This document shows, piece after piece, positions 34,371 through 47,300 of a DNA stretch of 64,000 nt. Position 1 is the first letter of the stretch. Each line of letters starts with the position of its first letter. Origin of the DNA: Megaleporinus macrocephalus (taxonomy: Eukaryota > Chordata > Actinopteri > Characiformes > Anostomidae); the NCBI GenBank assembly GCA_021613375.1, contig CM038722.1:26460941-26524940 (forward strand). Direction: 5' to 3'. A model generated the notes under the pieces. That model made no database searches, was not told the DNA's origin, and saw nothing but the letters and a program-made list of their open reading frames with translations. The position numbers were made by a program, and so were the translations under genes.

Positions 34371-35640
34371 ATACGTTATATTGCCAAATGTGGACATACA
34401 ATTTTGGGCGTTTGGGCGTTTCAGCCACACCCATTGCTAACAGGTGAAAAAAATCAAGCACATAGCCCTGCAGTCTCCTTAAATAAACATAAACAAAAAC
34501 AAGATCTCAGTAACTTAAAACATGGCACTGTCATAGGATGCTACCTCTGAGATGCCATCTTTGCCCTATTAGATCTGCCCTGGAGAGCAGTAAGTCTTAT
34601 TATTGTGAAATGGAAGCATCTAGGAACAACAACAACAACAGAGCACACACAAAAATAACATTAAAATAATTGTAGCACGTACAAGTCTCTGGCACAGGGT
34701 TTGTTGGTACCACCTAAAAACTACTTCATGTGATAACCAGCAAGTGAACTAGTTTACCTAAGAATATTTTAATTTTAATTTTAATTGAAAGAATTCAAAC
34801 TGTCTTTGTATGCTGATTAAAACTAGTTCAACTGCTTGTTACCACATGAAGTCATGTTCTTAGGTTGCACCAACAAAGAGTTTCAAACGGCCTCTGGAAG
34901 CAACATCAGCACAAGAACTGCGCACCAGGAGCTTTGTAACTGGGTTTCCATGGTTGAGCAAGTCGAAGGTCTTGGTGCATGATGCCAAGTGTCAGCGAGA
35001 GTGGACCAGTGGAAACGTTTCTCTCCGGAGTGATAAATCACGCCTCACTGTCTGCCAGTCTGATGGATGATTTCTGGGTTTAGTGAATGCTCAGAGAACA
35101 CCACCTACAAGAGTGCATAGTAGCAAACGTAAAGTATATGGAGACCGGTCTTTAGGGTTTGGGCTCGGGTGGTATTAATGCTACAGCACACGAAGACATT
35201 TTAGACAATTATACGCTTCAAACTTTATGGCAGCATTTTGGGCAAAGCCTTTACCTGTCCCAGCAGGACTGTCCCCTGTGCCAGACCCCTGGTTTGAGGA
35301 GTTTGGTGTGGGGGAACTCCAGCAGCCGGCACAGAGTCCTGACCCTTTCAGGATAAACTGGAATGTCAACCGTGAGCCGGGTCCTCACAAATGCTGATTT
35401 GATTTGGGCACAAATTCCCACAGACACACCATAATCTCTCAGAAAGCCTGCAAGCTGATAATGTTTAAAAGAATTTCATGGTTTGAATTTGTTTATGTTT
35501 GTATGATTTTTTTTATACAACCATCAATTTGAATGTTCCACAGGGAATGAAAGAGGTTCTTTGATGACGTTGTCAGGGTGTAAAGTACAAATTAAAACTT
35601 GAATTAAACCTAAAATGTCTTGGTGTTTTTGTTCAGTCAA
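34370..35640 (+). pseudogene. Decayed Tc1-like transposon with transposase relic
   Basis: It begins near cgttatattgccaaatgtgg. From 34920 the DNA follows a common fish Tc1 transposase gene: ctgggtttccatggttgagc, then agtggaaacgtttctctccg, gtctgatggatgatttctgg, tacagcacacgaagacattt, the ccagcaggactgtcccctgt segment around the second catalytic Asp, and ggcacagagtcctgaccctt. The frame is broken throughout. A palindromic MITE is inserted at 34699..34880. Confidence 0.75.
34699..34880. mobile_element. Fold-back MITE
   Basis: Left arm ggtaccacctaaaaactact, then gataaccagcaagtgaacta; right arm tagttcaactgcttgttacc, then catgaagtcatgttcttagg and ttgcacc. The two arms are imperfect reverse complements around an AT-rich centre. 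Similar pieces lie near 700-860 and 1250-1400. Confidence 0.65.
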
Positions 35641-35687
35641 TAATGGCTAAAAGGAAAGAAGCTGTGAAATCTTTTTCAATACTTACT

Positions 35688-35751
35688 TACTGCTTTATAA
35701 TCGCTTTCCATTACAGTTATTAATAATCGTTCATCGTGTGTATTATTAATG

Positions 35752-35796
<45 letters not shown>

Positions 35797-35858
35797 CTTT
35801 ATAATCGCTTGTTTCCATTACAGTTATTAATAATAATTCATAGTGTGTATTATTAATG

Positions 35859-35923
<65 letters not shown>

Positions 35924-35985
35924 CTTTATAATCGCTTGTTTCCATTACAGTTATTAATAATCGTTCATCGTGTGTATTATTAATG

Positions 35986-36030
<45 letters not shown>

Positions 36031-36092
36031 CTTTATAATCGCTTGTTTCCATTACAGTTATTAATAATCGTTCATCGTGTGTATTATTAATG

Positions 36093-36137
<45 letters not shown>

Positions 36138-36199
36138 CTTTATAATCGCTTGTTTCCATTACAGTTATTAATAATAATTCATAGTGTGTATTATTAATG

Positions 36200-36276
<77 letters not shown>

Positions 36277-36338
36277 CTTTATAATCGCTTGTTTCCATTA
36301 CAGTTATTAATAATCGTTCATCGTGTGTATTATTAATG

Positions 36339-36399
<61 letters not shown>

Positions 36400-36468
36400 C
36401 TTTATAATCGCTTGTTTCCATTACAGTAATTAATAATCGTTTATCGTGTGTATTATTGTGATTTGGTG

Positions 36469-36511
<43 letters not shown>

Positions 36512-36512
36512 A
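35688..36512. repeat. Compound array: (TCTA)n blocks with ~70-bp spacers
   Basis: A spacer of about 70 bases (ttataatcgcttgtttccat, then tacagttattaataat and gtgtattattaatga) recurs about seven times, each copy followed by a (TCTA)n block of varying length. Two spacer variants, cgttcatcgtg and aattcatagtg, are interspersed, which points to amplification of multi-unit blocks. It is not a CRISPR array: the variable part is a pure microsatellite. Confidence 0.93.
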
Positions 36513-38050
36513 ACTTTGAAATGCGACAGCTGCTGTTTATATTGTGTGGAAGTTTTATGATGGATAGATCAGGAGATATGCTCCAGAATACCTCAGAAAA
36601 AACATCTGGTTCCATTGACTTACATTAAAAGCAAAGTAAGTTTCTGGCCTCTCCTTTAAAGTTAATATTTTGGAAGTACTTGTTTTTCTTTGGACAGCGA
36701 TGATAGATAGATAGATCACCAAATCACCAATAATACACATGATGATCATTACGGAGAGGAAGGGATGATAATTAATAACTGGATTATTAGGTTATTATTA
36801 GGTTTAACTGCTGTGGTAAGCTTTCTCCACCTGACGGTTGGTCCCTCCCACTTGTCCAGCATTGCCTCCTTACATAGAATTACTAAAAACATTTACTGAT
36901 ACAAACCAACTAACAGTGCTAATTACCACCACAGCTAAATCTAGTTGTTATAGCTAAAGAAATGCTAGACAGGGGACGTCTTTATGAAAAATAGGTTTAA
37001 TATCTTTTTCCTCCTTTTAAAACCGAACTGCTGCCTCCAGCCTACATAGTCATATATGACAGTTACTGTACTATACACTATAGTAACACACACATCACTG
37101 TAAACCACTGACAAACAACTGAAAACATGTCTAAAGCTTGAAATTAAACAGCACAGTCATTCGTTTAACAGATCCCATCTTTTTCTTGCTAAACAGAGAA
37201 ATAAAGAGGGGTGTGCGTCCTTCCCTCATTCACATCATCTCTTCAAATGAGTGAATTCAGCTACTTTAAGGTGTGTCGATTGCTGACCCCCCTGAATAAG
37301 CAAACTCTGTATAATCTCTGCAGCAAAATACTGTAAATAGTAAGGCAGGCTCTGGATCAGCTGCACAGGACACCATACCCAATGCCAAGCACCAGACAGG
37401 TATGAAGCCCCCCAGCACCGGGCTGGGGCTGTGCAGCAGTGGAACTGCATTCTCTGTAGTGATGATTATCAGATGAGCAGTTCTCCAAACACTCAATACA
37501 CATAAGAGTTGAAGTAAGTGGTGAATAAGCTATCCATCCTGTAGGGGGAGTCATGGTGCTCTGATGCTTTCTAGAGTCTGTTTAACGTGTTAGTGGAGAA
37601 TACAATAGTTTAGTAATAATAGTGGGACAGTAAATGTTTAGTGAAATGACTTGAATGACGTTATTGATTATATTAATATTAAAGTAAGTACACTAGAGTT
37701 TTAAAACTGAATCTCTAGCTGCTGTCTCTACATCATAGAATCAGACATCATAAGCAATCATTTCTGTGCAGCTAAAAAAGAAGAGAAAAGCCCTTCAATC
37801 CTACCGCACTTACAAATGCTTGAACATTGATTAATGAAGGGGAGACGTCTAAAAGTCAACGAGGGAGCAGTTCGGCACGCCTTGGTGTGGTGTAATGGTG
37901 TGTCTATGAATATTCAAGAGAACTGCAGTCTGTTTTCTGTGTGTGTGTGTGTTGGGTGGGTCAAGTTTATGCTACACTGTGGGGACAGACCATGTGGGGT
38001 ATGATATATTCATGGTTTTGTAACATGTATGTAAATAATAATTTTTTTAC
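36513..38050. other. Spacer with one dispersed-repeat member
   Basis: 36540..36710 belongs to the family also at 13795, 53515 and 62380 (tccattgacttacattaaaa and acttgtttttctttggacag are shared). The remainder shows no gene, and its short ORFs overlap on several frames. Confidence 0.5.
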
Positions 38051-38054
38051 AATA

Positions 38055-38960
38055 AGGTTGATGATAAAGTTAGGGTGAAGGTAATGTACGGGGCTGGTAG
38101 TAGTTCTGGTTAATGGTAGGGTTAGGCTAGTATTTGTTCTGGTTCAAGTTAGTGTAAAGATTAGGCTAGTACTAGGTCTGGTTAATGATAGTAACATGTT
38201 AGTAGTAGGTCTAGTTAATGGTAGGGTTAGACTAGTAGTAGTTCTGGTTACGGTTAGGGTTAGACTAGTAGTAGTTCTGGTTAAGGGTAGGGTTAGACTA
38301 GTAGTAGTTCTGGTTACGGTTAGGGTTAGACTAGTAGTAGTTCTGGTTAAGGGTAGGGTTAGACTAGTAGTAGGTCTGGTTAATGTTAGGAACATGTTAG
38401 TAGTAGGTCTGGTTAATGGTAGAGTTAGACTAGTAGTAGTTCTGGTTACGGTTAGGGTTAGACTAGTAGTAGTTCTGGTTAAGGGTAGGGTTAGACTAGT
38501 AGTAGGTCTGGTTAATGTTAGTGTAAATGTTAGGCTATTAGCAGTTCAAGTTAAGGTTAGGGTAGGAATAGGTTAGTAGTAGTTCTAGTCAAGGTTAGGG
38601 TTAGGCTAGTAGTAGTTCTAGTTAAAGTTAGGGTTAGGCTAGTAGTAGTTCTAGTTAAGGTTAGGGTTAGGCTAGTAGTAGTTTTAGTAAATGTTAGGGT
38701 TAAGGTTAGAGTAAAGCTAAGGTTAATGTTTGGTTTAGGCTAGTAGTAGTTCTAGTTAAGGTTAGGGTTAGGCTAGTAGTGATTTTAGTAAACGTTAGGG
38801 TTAAGGTTAGAGTTAAGCTAAGGTTAATGTTTGGTTTAGGCTAGTAGTAATTCTAGTTAGGATTAGGGTCAAATTTAGGCTAGGTTACGGTAATGGTGAG
38901 GGTAAGTTTAGGGTTAGAATTAGGATTAGGGTTAGGTTTAGGCTTGTACAGGAAATAAAT
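38055..38960. repeat. Telomere-like 33-bp minisatellite
   Basis: The basic unit reads ctagtagtagttctggttaa plus gggtagggttaga, 33 bases, and holds one or two TTAGGG-like hexamers. Units are most regular from 38200 to 38520 and degrade on both sides to irregular gttagggttaggctag repeats. A sub-block of about 200 bases (38187-38395 against 38395-38520) is itself repeated. Because 33 is divisible by three, all frames stay open; the Val/Leu/Arg-rich and Thr/Leu-rich ORFs are artefacts. Confidence 0.9.
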
Positions 38961-40795
38961 GCCAGTCTATGTAATTGCCCTACAATTCACGGATGAAAAC
39001 ATATATGTGTGTGTTTGTGTGTGTGTGTGTGTGTCCTTGGTGAGTGTCCTCTCCCTCATGTTGTTGTGTATCTGTGTTCTCTCTCTAGGTGTCAGGAGAC
39101 CCCCACCCAGCTGTTCTCTCTCTGTCTCTCTCTCTCCTCCACCCCCGCCATCTCCAGCACATGTCTCCTGCTGGGCTGGTTGGGTGGGGCACCCAGCAGC
39201 TTTAACAGAGTCTTTCTGCTATAATGCTGCTATGTCATCATTCCATAGAAACTCTCCATATGTACACTCAGTAAGACAGGACGATCTCTTTGATAATGAA
39301 ATATAAAACATGTCTGTAAGTCTCAGTGCTTCTTCTGTAATTTAGGTGTTTAATAGGGAGCTTGTCCCCCCTTTGCTGCCGTAACAGTCTGTACTGTTCT
39401 GGGAAGGCTATACACTAGATGCTGGAGCATTGCTATGACAACTTAAATTAATACTAGTAAATCTGCAAGAACTTATGATCTTAAGGACAAAAACATTCAT
39501 CATAGCTTGGTCTAGTTATAAAATCACTAAATAATATTTCGTAATTAAGTGGTTTAGGTGTAAATAAGGTATTTTGGAGTGGTTTGATGTGAAATGCTTT
39601 CCACGGCGGCGTTTATAGGAGACATCTGAAGAGTTTAATGCCTTTAAAAGATATCTAACAGAAAGCTATTACATGAAATGATTGTGAAAGCACTGCCTGA
39701 GGTCTAGGATATTGTTTTATGCTAGTTTCTGAGATAAAATTTGGATCTATAATGTATTTATTAAAATCAATTTACTGCAGAAAGGTGTTGCTAGGCCAAA
39801 CATATATGGTCATAACATTATATGAAAACCTGTATTAGTATTGTAGACGTGGTGACCCCTGATTTCATTTAGTACCACTGTAAAGAAATCTAAATCATTC
39901 TTTAAATCTCTAATGAACCACATCAAACCACTTGGAATGACTCTGTTTACCCCCAGTTGTGTAGAAACTATAAAGAATTTGTGGAATCCTCTGCGGAGAC
40001 AAACATGAAGCACAGAATCCTAATGAATGACGTTTGGATGGGCTTAACGTGGTAATAGTTCTTATATATTTATATAGTTACATATATAAGTTACATTTTT
40101 CACACAGCAGTTATTTTTTATGATTTTTACATGTAATATATTCTCACATACTTTACATTAAAAGTACAGTAGATGATTTCACGATGGACTGGCTACCAGT
40201 CCATGGTGTACCCTGCCTTCGCCTAATGATGCTGGGATTGACTCTAGCTCTCCCTGTGACCCCGACTAGTGGGATAAAGCTTAGGATAAAGAATTGATGG
40301 ATGGATGGATGATTTTGCATAGTCATATAAAACTGACATCTTAAAATGATTGGTATGTCTGCTAGGAGCTAAAACTGGAACAGTGACTGTTTCTAATGGA
40401 GAGCAATTGTTTCAGAAGCCGCTACAGAGATGTGGAAGACAGATTCTGCATCAATGGAGAAATACAGAGACCCCAGTTGCAACAAGAGATGCAGTAGTGA
40501 GGTGTAACATGCCTACGTACTGTGCTATGTGTGTGTGTGTATATGTGCACGTGTGTGTGTGTGTGTGTGTGTTTTTTACTGAGGTGCATGCTAATCTCAT
40601 GTGGACACCATGAATAAATGAAGTTTTGAACCAAATAATAAACTGAATATTAATAAGAATTGAATGCACAAATTCTGTTTATGTATATATTCATATAGGG
40701 TTAAAATATAAGGTTAAATATATGTTTATTTATTTCGTTATATTTTTTTAAGCTCACTTTCTTTGTTCTGAGAAGGGCGTGCAGCGAGTTTAAGA
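38961..40795. other. Unassigned spacer with (GT)n and a LINE-type tail
   Basis: 39008..39034 and 40531..40571 are (GT)n tracts. 40185..40310 (gatggactggctaccagtcc, then gctgggattgactctagctc, ending in gatggatggatga) is a familiar 3' tail of a fish LINE or SINE. No gene is supported. Confidence 0.5.
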
Positions 40796-41060
40796 TGAGG
40801 TGGGGCGAGGAACGAGAAAGAGAGAGAGAGAAGAAAGAGGGAGGGAGGGAGGGAGGGAAAGAAAGATTGAAAGAGAACAACAAAGACAGAGAAAATGAGA
40901 GAGAAGACCAAGAAAATATAGAAAACAACAGAGAAAAGGGAAGAAGCATAAAGAAAGATAAAGAAAGAGGCAAAAATAGAATGAGAGAGCTAAAAAAAAC
41001 AAAACATGGGAAGCAATTGAGAAAATGACAGAGAAGAGAGGAAATGAGAGAGAGGGATAT
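40796..41060. repeat. Polypurine tract
   Basis: About 265 bases of almost pure A/G on the + strand (gaaagaga, gagggagg and gaaaataga units). Such mirror-like purine tracts can form triplex DNA; that is general knowledge, not shown here. ORFs across it are Arg/Glu/Lys-rich or Ser/Leu-rich artefacts. Confidence 0.85.
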
Positions 41061-41311
41061 CGTATTAGCTACAGTTGAAAAATGAAGCTAAATTGAATTT
41101 CAGCCAGAACCTGACCTGTATCCTGGCGACTGTGAGACCCGAGTTGCTAAAGAGAGGAAACTAAATATTGGCTGAGCTTTGCATCTGATGAAACGATCGA
41201 ATCATGTTCCATAATGTCCCTGACCTGTTTAGAATTTTAAACAATCTTATTTTCTTGAGTTTTCTTTCTATTTAGTCCATGGTGAGAAAGAGTGTTAGTA
41301 TACACAGGGAC

Positions 41312-41381
<70 letters not shown>

Positions 41382-42083
41382 AAAAGAAAAGAGAGAGAAA
41401 GATTATATGAAATGTGAAATTTATTTTGCCATCCGTCTTCAATTAAAAACAATCTACTGTAATAAAAATCCACTCATGCCATATATTGTTAGACAGGGAT
41501 ACGGATGGAGCTTTCTGGCTGTACTCTGCTTCATTCTGTCTGTAATTGTGACTGTTCTCTGAAAGCTAGTGGGCAAAACGAAGCAATATCACAAAAAATA
41601 AATAAATATTAACATAAATATTAGCTCAAGCAAAATGCAATATCAATTTCTCTTATTGGTAATGTAAGGAAAAGAGTTCTCTACACACACATATTGCAAA
41701 ATACTAAAAGGCTTCACAGACCCCTGCCGTCCACAGCAGCCCCTCTTAGCATCTCTTTTATTTTCATCTATTTTAATATACATGCCAACTTGTTTGGTCC
41801 ATATAATGTACTTGTGTGATAGAATTTCCTCTGTACCCATCAACCATCTACTGATGAATCAGGAAAAATCTGCTCATAAATTAAGGCTGTACGATTAGGA
41901 TGACACATACAACCCAGGTTAGTTAGTGTTCAAGCATATATCCATTATTTATTTCCTCCTTATAAATGACTTATGCTGTCCTTACTTACTGCCTCACATA
42001 CATTATACATTACAGGCACGCTGCGAACAAATCATCTACGCTCACTTCAATCAGAGCTGTTATGACCACTGGGAGAAAACTAC

Positions 42084-42174
<91 letters not shown>

Positions 42175-42480
42175 TATAAAAGGCAATACATATTTTTTAT
42201 TCAAAATTCTTTTTTTACTAGCTTTGTGTACTGCAAGTGAACAGATTTGTGGTCTTCTCTTTCTCTCTTGCTCTTCCCTTTCTCTCTCTTTCCCTGTCCT
42301 CCTCTCTGTTGAGTTGATGGTATGAAAGTGCAGGCTTCTCCCTGCTGTGAAGTGAAACTCAATAATTCATGAGGTGTGACTCGCAGATAAAGTGGAAAAC
42401 ACCTCCAGAGAGACGGAGTTAGAGATAGACAGAGAGAGAGCAAGAGACAGAACGAGAGAGAGAGAGAGAGAAGAAGGAAT
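41061..42480. repeat. Spacer with (GA)n and (AT)n microsatellites
   Basis: 41315..41375 is (GA)n and 42087..42173 is a long (AT)n. Shorter GA-rich bits occur at 42425..42475. No gene was seen. Confidence 0.85.
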
Positions 42481-43800
42481 ATGCAATAAAAGTAGAGAAA
42501 ATATACAAAGAAAGCACAAAGAAACCACTAGACGAAGAATTAAAACGGGCCTAGCGTTAAACCCTGAGGCACTCCAACTTTTAGCTTCTTTAATGCATCA
42601 GACGGAATGATCACCAACAGTCATCGTTTTGATGCATACATTTTCAAGCTCATTGTTGCTACTCGTTATTGACACTTGTCCAATCAGCTGGTACCATGGC
42701 AACCCTGTACTCAATAATCCACATGCCATGCTGGCAGTGATTCAGTATTGATTTGTATTGATGTACGATCACACCTTATACCCTCTAGCCCTGACTTCCC
42801 TACTTCCATCATTCATTGGCAGTCTTCCGACCAATCACTGCTCTGCATAACTCTCATAATCACATCAAACACACATCTGAAGCTTTTTGGTTGAGGAGGT
42901 GGATTTTGAAACCAGGATGTGACATCATCTGCCTCTTTCAGTGAAGAACATCTCTTCATGCCCTAAGAATGGCGCTTTTAATTCCATCCCATTTCTTCTT
43001 ACTTCTTTTTCATCTTTCCGTCTTTTCATTCTCTTTTTTTGGTGGAGAGATTTGGGGGGTTGAATGCAGAGGCAGTCTGGGGTGAAGGGAGGCTCCTTTA
43101 GTTCAGTGAAGCGTGATAATGGCAGACTGATGCTCGCTGGAATGCACGCCGACCCTGGTTCCTCTTGAGCGCTGAGAAAATGTAAGACTGAATTATTTAG
43201 CAGGTTCTTACCAAAAGTATGGTGCAACCAAGCACGCAAATCGTCTGCAAGAGGTTTCTTTCTGCAAAGATGGCTTCACACAGCTAGAATGACTTGGCAA
43301 AAATGAAATATACTGTAAAAGAAATCTGTGAAAAGGGCTTAGTAATAGAACAGCCCATCCCAACAGCCGGTCAGTAGATGTCAATCTGTCATTTATCAAA
43401 TTATCAAGTTGTCTTCACCATTGACACTTAGGTGAACACCAACCTGCAAGAGATGATCAAAGTATGGGATAAACTATATCTTTACACATAACTCCAAATG
43501 GCATTGGACTTTGAAGTTCTTCTAGGTAACACCAGAGCTTTCACATCTTCAGTATAAATGGAATCATTTTATAGACTAGCATAATGTCATAACAATGCTA
43601 TGGGTCTAATAAGATGTGTAGCTGTTCAAGAGAATACTCACTGAGAACAAAACAAAATATATATACAAAGAAGCTGCTGGTAGAATATGCAACCAATTTC
43701 TAAGACTGAACTTAGCAAATATGGAAAAATGTCCCTGTAGATTTCTTTGGAAGGATGCCAAGGAACAGTGGTTACTAACCCTGGCTCAGCAGAGCCTAAA
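42481..43800. other. Unassigned unique-looking sequence
   Basis: No repeat ends, exons with matching splice sites, or RNA genes were recognised. The ORFs are short and overlap on both strands. Confidence 0.35.
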
Positions 43801-43829
43801 ATCTTAATTAATTAAATCAATTACTTATT

Positions 43830-44350
43830 TAAATTCAAGGCTGGTGACAAAAGACATACAATAATCATTTGGAGTTCCTCAGGGTTTAATGCTGGGCCCA
43901 TTTTAATACAGGTCAAGTACTTTCTTTGTACATTACTTGTTCTTGACTCTTATTGCATATTCCTTCTAAAGAACCTTTATAGACATGCTTGCTGGGAAGG
44001 TAAATCTTACAGTAAAAAAAAAAATTTAAGTGACTCCAACTTAAAATCATTAAGTAACTGATTTACTCACCTTTTGTGAGTTAGTATTACAAATTTAAGT
44101 TGCCCTAACAAGTCTTGAATGTTAGCTAAACTTAAATTACTAAGTCAAAAGAAAATAATAAAGATATACAGCAGCCAATTAGCATGATGCAATTAGTCAA
44201 TTAAATTCAAGGCTGGTGACAAAAGACATACAGGAATCATTTGAAGGGGAGTTCCTCAGGGTTTAATGCTGGGCCCATTTTAATACAGGTCAAGTACTTT
44301 CTTTGTACATTTCTTGACTCTTATTCCATATTCCTTCTAAAGGATCTTTC
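43830..44350. repeat. Duplicated block with LINE RT-like motif
   Basis: A block of about 140 bases at 43843..43980 is repeated at 44203..44342 (aattcaaggctggtgacaaa, gttcctcagggtttaatgct and ggcccattttaatacaggtc are shared). The wording GVPQGLMLGPF in one frame suggests a fragment of an L2/Rex-type reverse transcriptase. The copies have small indels (tgaagggg in the second). Confidence 0.7.
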
Positions 44351-44880
44351 AACTGATGAACTTTAAAGATCTGTTTTTGCAACCATGTAGAATCTTTTGC
44401 AGAGAATTAGCACAGAATGTAAAGGTTAGCATCACGTACTATGCACATGCACGCAATTGTGCCGAGTCTTTTAAAGCACTGTGCAGCCTTTTTGTATTCA
44501 GATTAATTATTGAAGCAGATCCAGAGCTAATAGGACACGCTATGGTTGTGCACAGACTGGCTCAGCAAGCTATTACTCCCATCCACCACTGCAGTGCCTG
44601 CATTAACCAGCGGCCGCTGGGAGCTGTCCTGCTTTGCTGTAAAATACTGCTACTGCTGCAAATGTACTGTCCTTCATGTTATTGCACGATCAATCATAGT
44701 GATGTCGTTCTCTATTGATCAAGTCAGGCTGATGTGTTATGGGAACAGTCCGGCAGTAATTGCTTTCGTTCTATCACGGTAATACTGCTGTGTAACTTTG
44801 GCCTTCTCACTTTGGGAATACTGTGTGTATTTAACATTTGGGAGCTTAGTCGATGTTGCTGTAAAGCACATGCATATACA
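44351..44880. other. Unique-looking stretch, possible conserved non-coding DNA
   Basis: A mid-GC stretch between repeated blocks. The 120-codon ORF 44356..44718 has no recognisable domain, no convincing start context and heavy Cys content, so I do not call it a gene. The lack of repeat features makes it a candidate conserved element, by inference only. Confidence 0.3.
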
Positions 44881-44894
44881 CTTAATCTGTGTAG

Positions 44895-45660
44895 CCTTGC
44901 CTGCTGGGAAGGTAAATCTTAAAGGTAAAAGTGACTCCAACTTAAAATCATTAAGTAACTGATTTCCTCACCTTTTGTAAGTTAGTACAAGTTTAAGACT
45001 GATTTGTTTCCCACAATTACAAATGTATGCTGCCCTAACAAGTCTTGAACGTTAGCTAAACTTAAATTACTAAGTTACCTCAACTTATATTTCTGTAACT
45101 ATAATCTAATATTTTAAGTTGACAGAACTAGATATATAAAGTTAAGGGTATCTTAAAATTCAGTCTTGCCACCTAAAGATTTCTTTGAAATTAGTTACTA
45201 AAACATTTTAAGTTGGACTACCAAAGACGTGTTTGTTGTACAAGGCAACAGCAATACGCTAGTAAACTGAAACTGAACTTAAAACCGCTGAAACAAAGAC
45301 AGAGCATTGTATTCAAGTATTTATTACAGCAAAAAAAAAAAAAAAAAAATAGAAAACGTTTTTAGCAGTCTTAAAGCTGCTTCAGTCTCTACCAAGTCAT
45401 TACTGAAGGAACTTGTGAGGGTTAGTTGAGCTACAATGCCAAGGCAGAACTTGCATTCTTGGAAAACTGTAACGGCCTGGGCCTTCACTAGGTAGTTTTT
45501 CAGTGACAAGGTTCAAAACAGGAGGCAGGAAGAGGCAGGAATACCTTCTGCACAGTTTTAAATGTGTATCTCCACTCTTTAGGTTTTCAATGGTCAGCTA
45601 ACATTTAAGCAAAATAAAATAATAAAGATATACAGCAGCCAATTAGCATCATGCAACCGG
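44895..45660. repeat. Dispersed repeat pieces also present at 43996-44190
   Basis: tgctgggaaggtaaatctta, gtgactccaacttaaaatca, ttaagtaactgattt and ccctaacaagtcttga occur both at 43990..44130 and 44900..45060. agatatacagcagccaatta occurs at 44163 and 45627. The aacttaaa/tttaagtt motifs suggest a MITE or hAT-like element broken by duplications. 45331..45349 is a poly(A) run. Confidence 0.6.
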
Positions 45661-46478
45661 ATGTTTAAATCAACACAAGTTTTCCAGTTGTTAATGTAAC
45701 CTCTAATACAGCCACAGATTATAGCCAAGGTTATTTCCACAAATGGAAGAAACAAGGGCGTAGAATTAGTATGGACTGAAGTTACGTTTCCCACCAATAT
45801 CCAGCGATTACTGAATTTATCTCCTCTGAAAAATCTGATCTGTCAACGTCTGATTAACCCAGAGGTGCAGAAAGGGTTAAATCACGTTCTCTAATACATA
45901 TAGCCAGTGTGATTGGCTGTGACTTTCCCTGCTGTCATGTGAAACTCTGTAGCTACATTTGGTTGTTAGGAGCTCCAAAACTGGAAGGAAAACGTATCAG
46001 TCATATGCAGGACTTACTGTGCAAGACTCAGGTGCAATGTGGCTGACATATGGGTGTCAAAAGCAAGTGAGGATGGCAGCAGGGGGTGGGGTTTAAAGGG
46101 ATTCATAGGTCCCCACAATTGTCTAGAGCAAATCTAGACCTTTGGGAAGAATACAAATGGAAATGGTCTTGGTTGGACTGTATACGTTTAGAGTCAGTGG
46201 AAACTAGTAGTCAAGTCTGTCCAATTCTCCAATTAGAGGAGAGATCAAGAGGTCTTCAGGTTTGATTTAAGCTGTCCACCATTGGTCACCTTTTCAACAC
46301 ACACACACATATAGCTTATAAACAATAGTTCAGAACAGCCAATATTATGTCCATACTATTGTCAGTTTCTACAATTAAGAAATTTTGCTTTGTGAACAGC
46401 TAGATTTAGCTGCTGCTGATGAAGTAGGTGATGAGAAGAACCTCCCCAAACCTGAGAGACATCTCCAATCTATCTTTT

Positions 46479-46524
<46 letters not shown>

Positions 46525-47300
46525 TTGCACATGCTATTTATTGCCCTATTGATTTTTCACGCTGCTGCTGCGACAGCATTGCTGACTAAACGCTCATCAC
46601 TCCCTTGAGCTTGCTCTCTATTTGCTCTTGGGTGAGCATGTTTGTGTGTGCGTGAGCGTATGTGTGTGTGTATATATATATGTCTTTGTTTGGGGGTAGA
46701 CCACTTCATCACTCTGGGGTCCTTGACGCGTCTTTGAGGAGAGGTGACCAGATCGTCCTGAAACGACAGCCTCAGACTGCACGTGTGCTCAGGCCGTCAG
46801 ATCGACCCTCATAGAACTGTGTAGAGCTGATAGAGGATCAGGTTATGTCATCTGACCTGCCCCCACTGCAGGGCTGTCCCATGAGAAGCACGGCCATCTG
46901 ACACAAAGATAAAGGTTGAAACTGCAGCACGGCGCAGGGTTATCCTGCAGAGACACGGCTTTCCATCAAGAGAACTATCCACGCTGCAGCCACCCATGTG
47001 TTCTTTCTCAACTACTATGTATGGTGGGTCATTTTACAGTGCGTGTCATAGCCTCATGAGGAACTCTCGGTCAGAGCTCTCTGTGTTTAAAGGGTTGCTA
47101 TTCTGGAATTTGGTATAATAATGGATTTATTTTTCTCTGAATTATATATAAATATGCATTTTGCTATATCACTGTTAGAAACAAGATAACGCGCCTAATG
47201 AAGTAAACTATGTTTTCATTAGTGTAGAATTATCTGTAACTACAAGCCATTGTGTTTATGTTAGCTTAGAATGAGATCTTTACATCTACTTAGGAGCGGA
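45661..47300. other. Spacer; unique GC-richer part and (CA)n
   Basis: 46482..46522 is (CA)n. 46690..47010 is GC-richer and free of recognised repeats. No exon is called. Confidence 0.4.

Noticed and set aside
35688..36512. Regular repeat-spacer array resembling CRISPR
   Set aside because: The genome is vertebrate, the 'repeats' are ~70 bp and the intervening parts are pure TCTA microsatellite, not unique spacers.
38144..38576. Repetitive ORFs of 83 and 126 codons on opposite strands
   Set aside because: The 33-bp satellite period is divisible by three, so all frames stay open. There is no gene-like composition.
39066..39230. Possible exon after tctctctctag
   Set aside because: The apparent acceptor lies in a CT-rich low-complexity tract, two frames are equally open and no partner exon was found.
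42087..42173. Tyr-Ile repeat ORFs of 104 and 119 codons
   Set aside because: These are translations of an (AT)n microsatellite.
44356..44718. 120-codon ORF
   Set aside because: It has no domain, no splice or promoter support, and another frame over the same DNA is also open.
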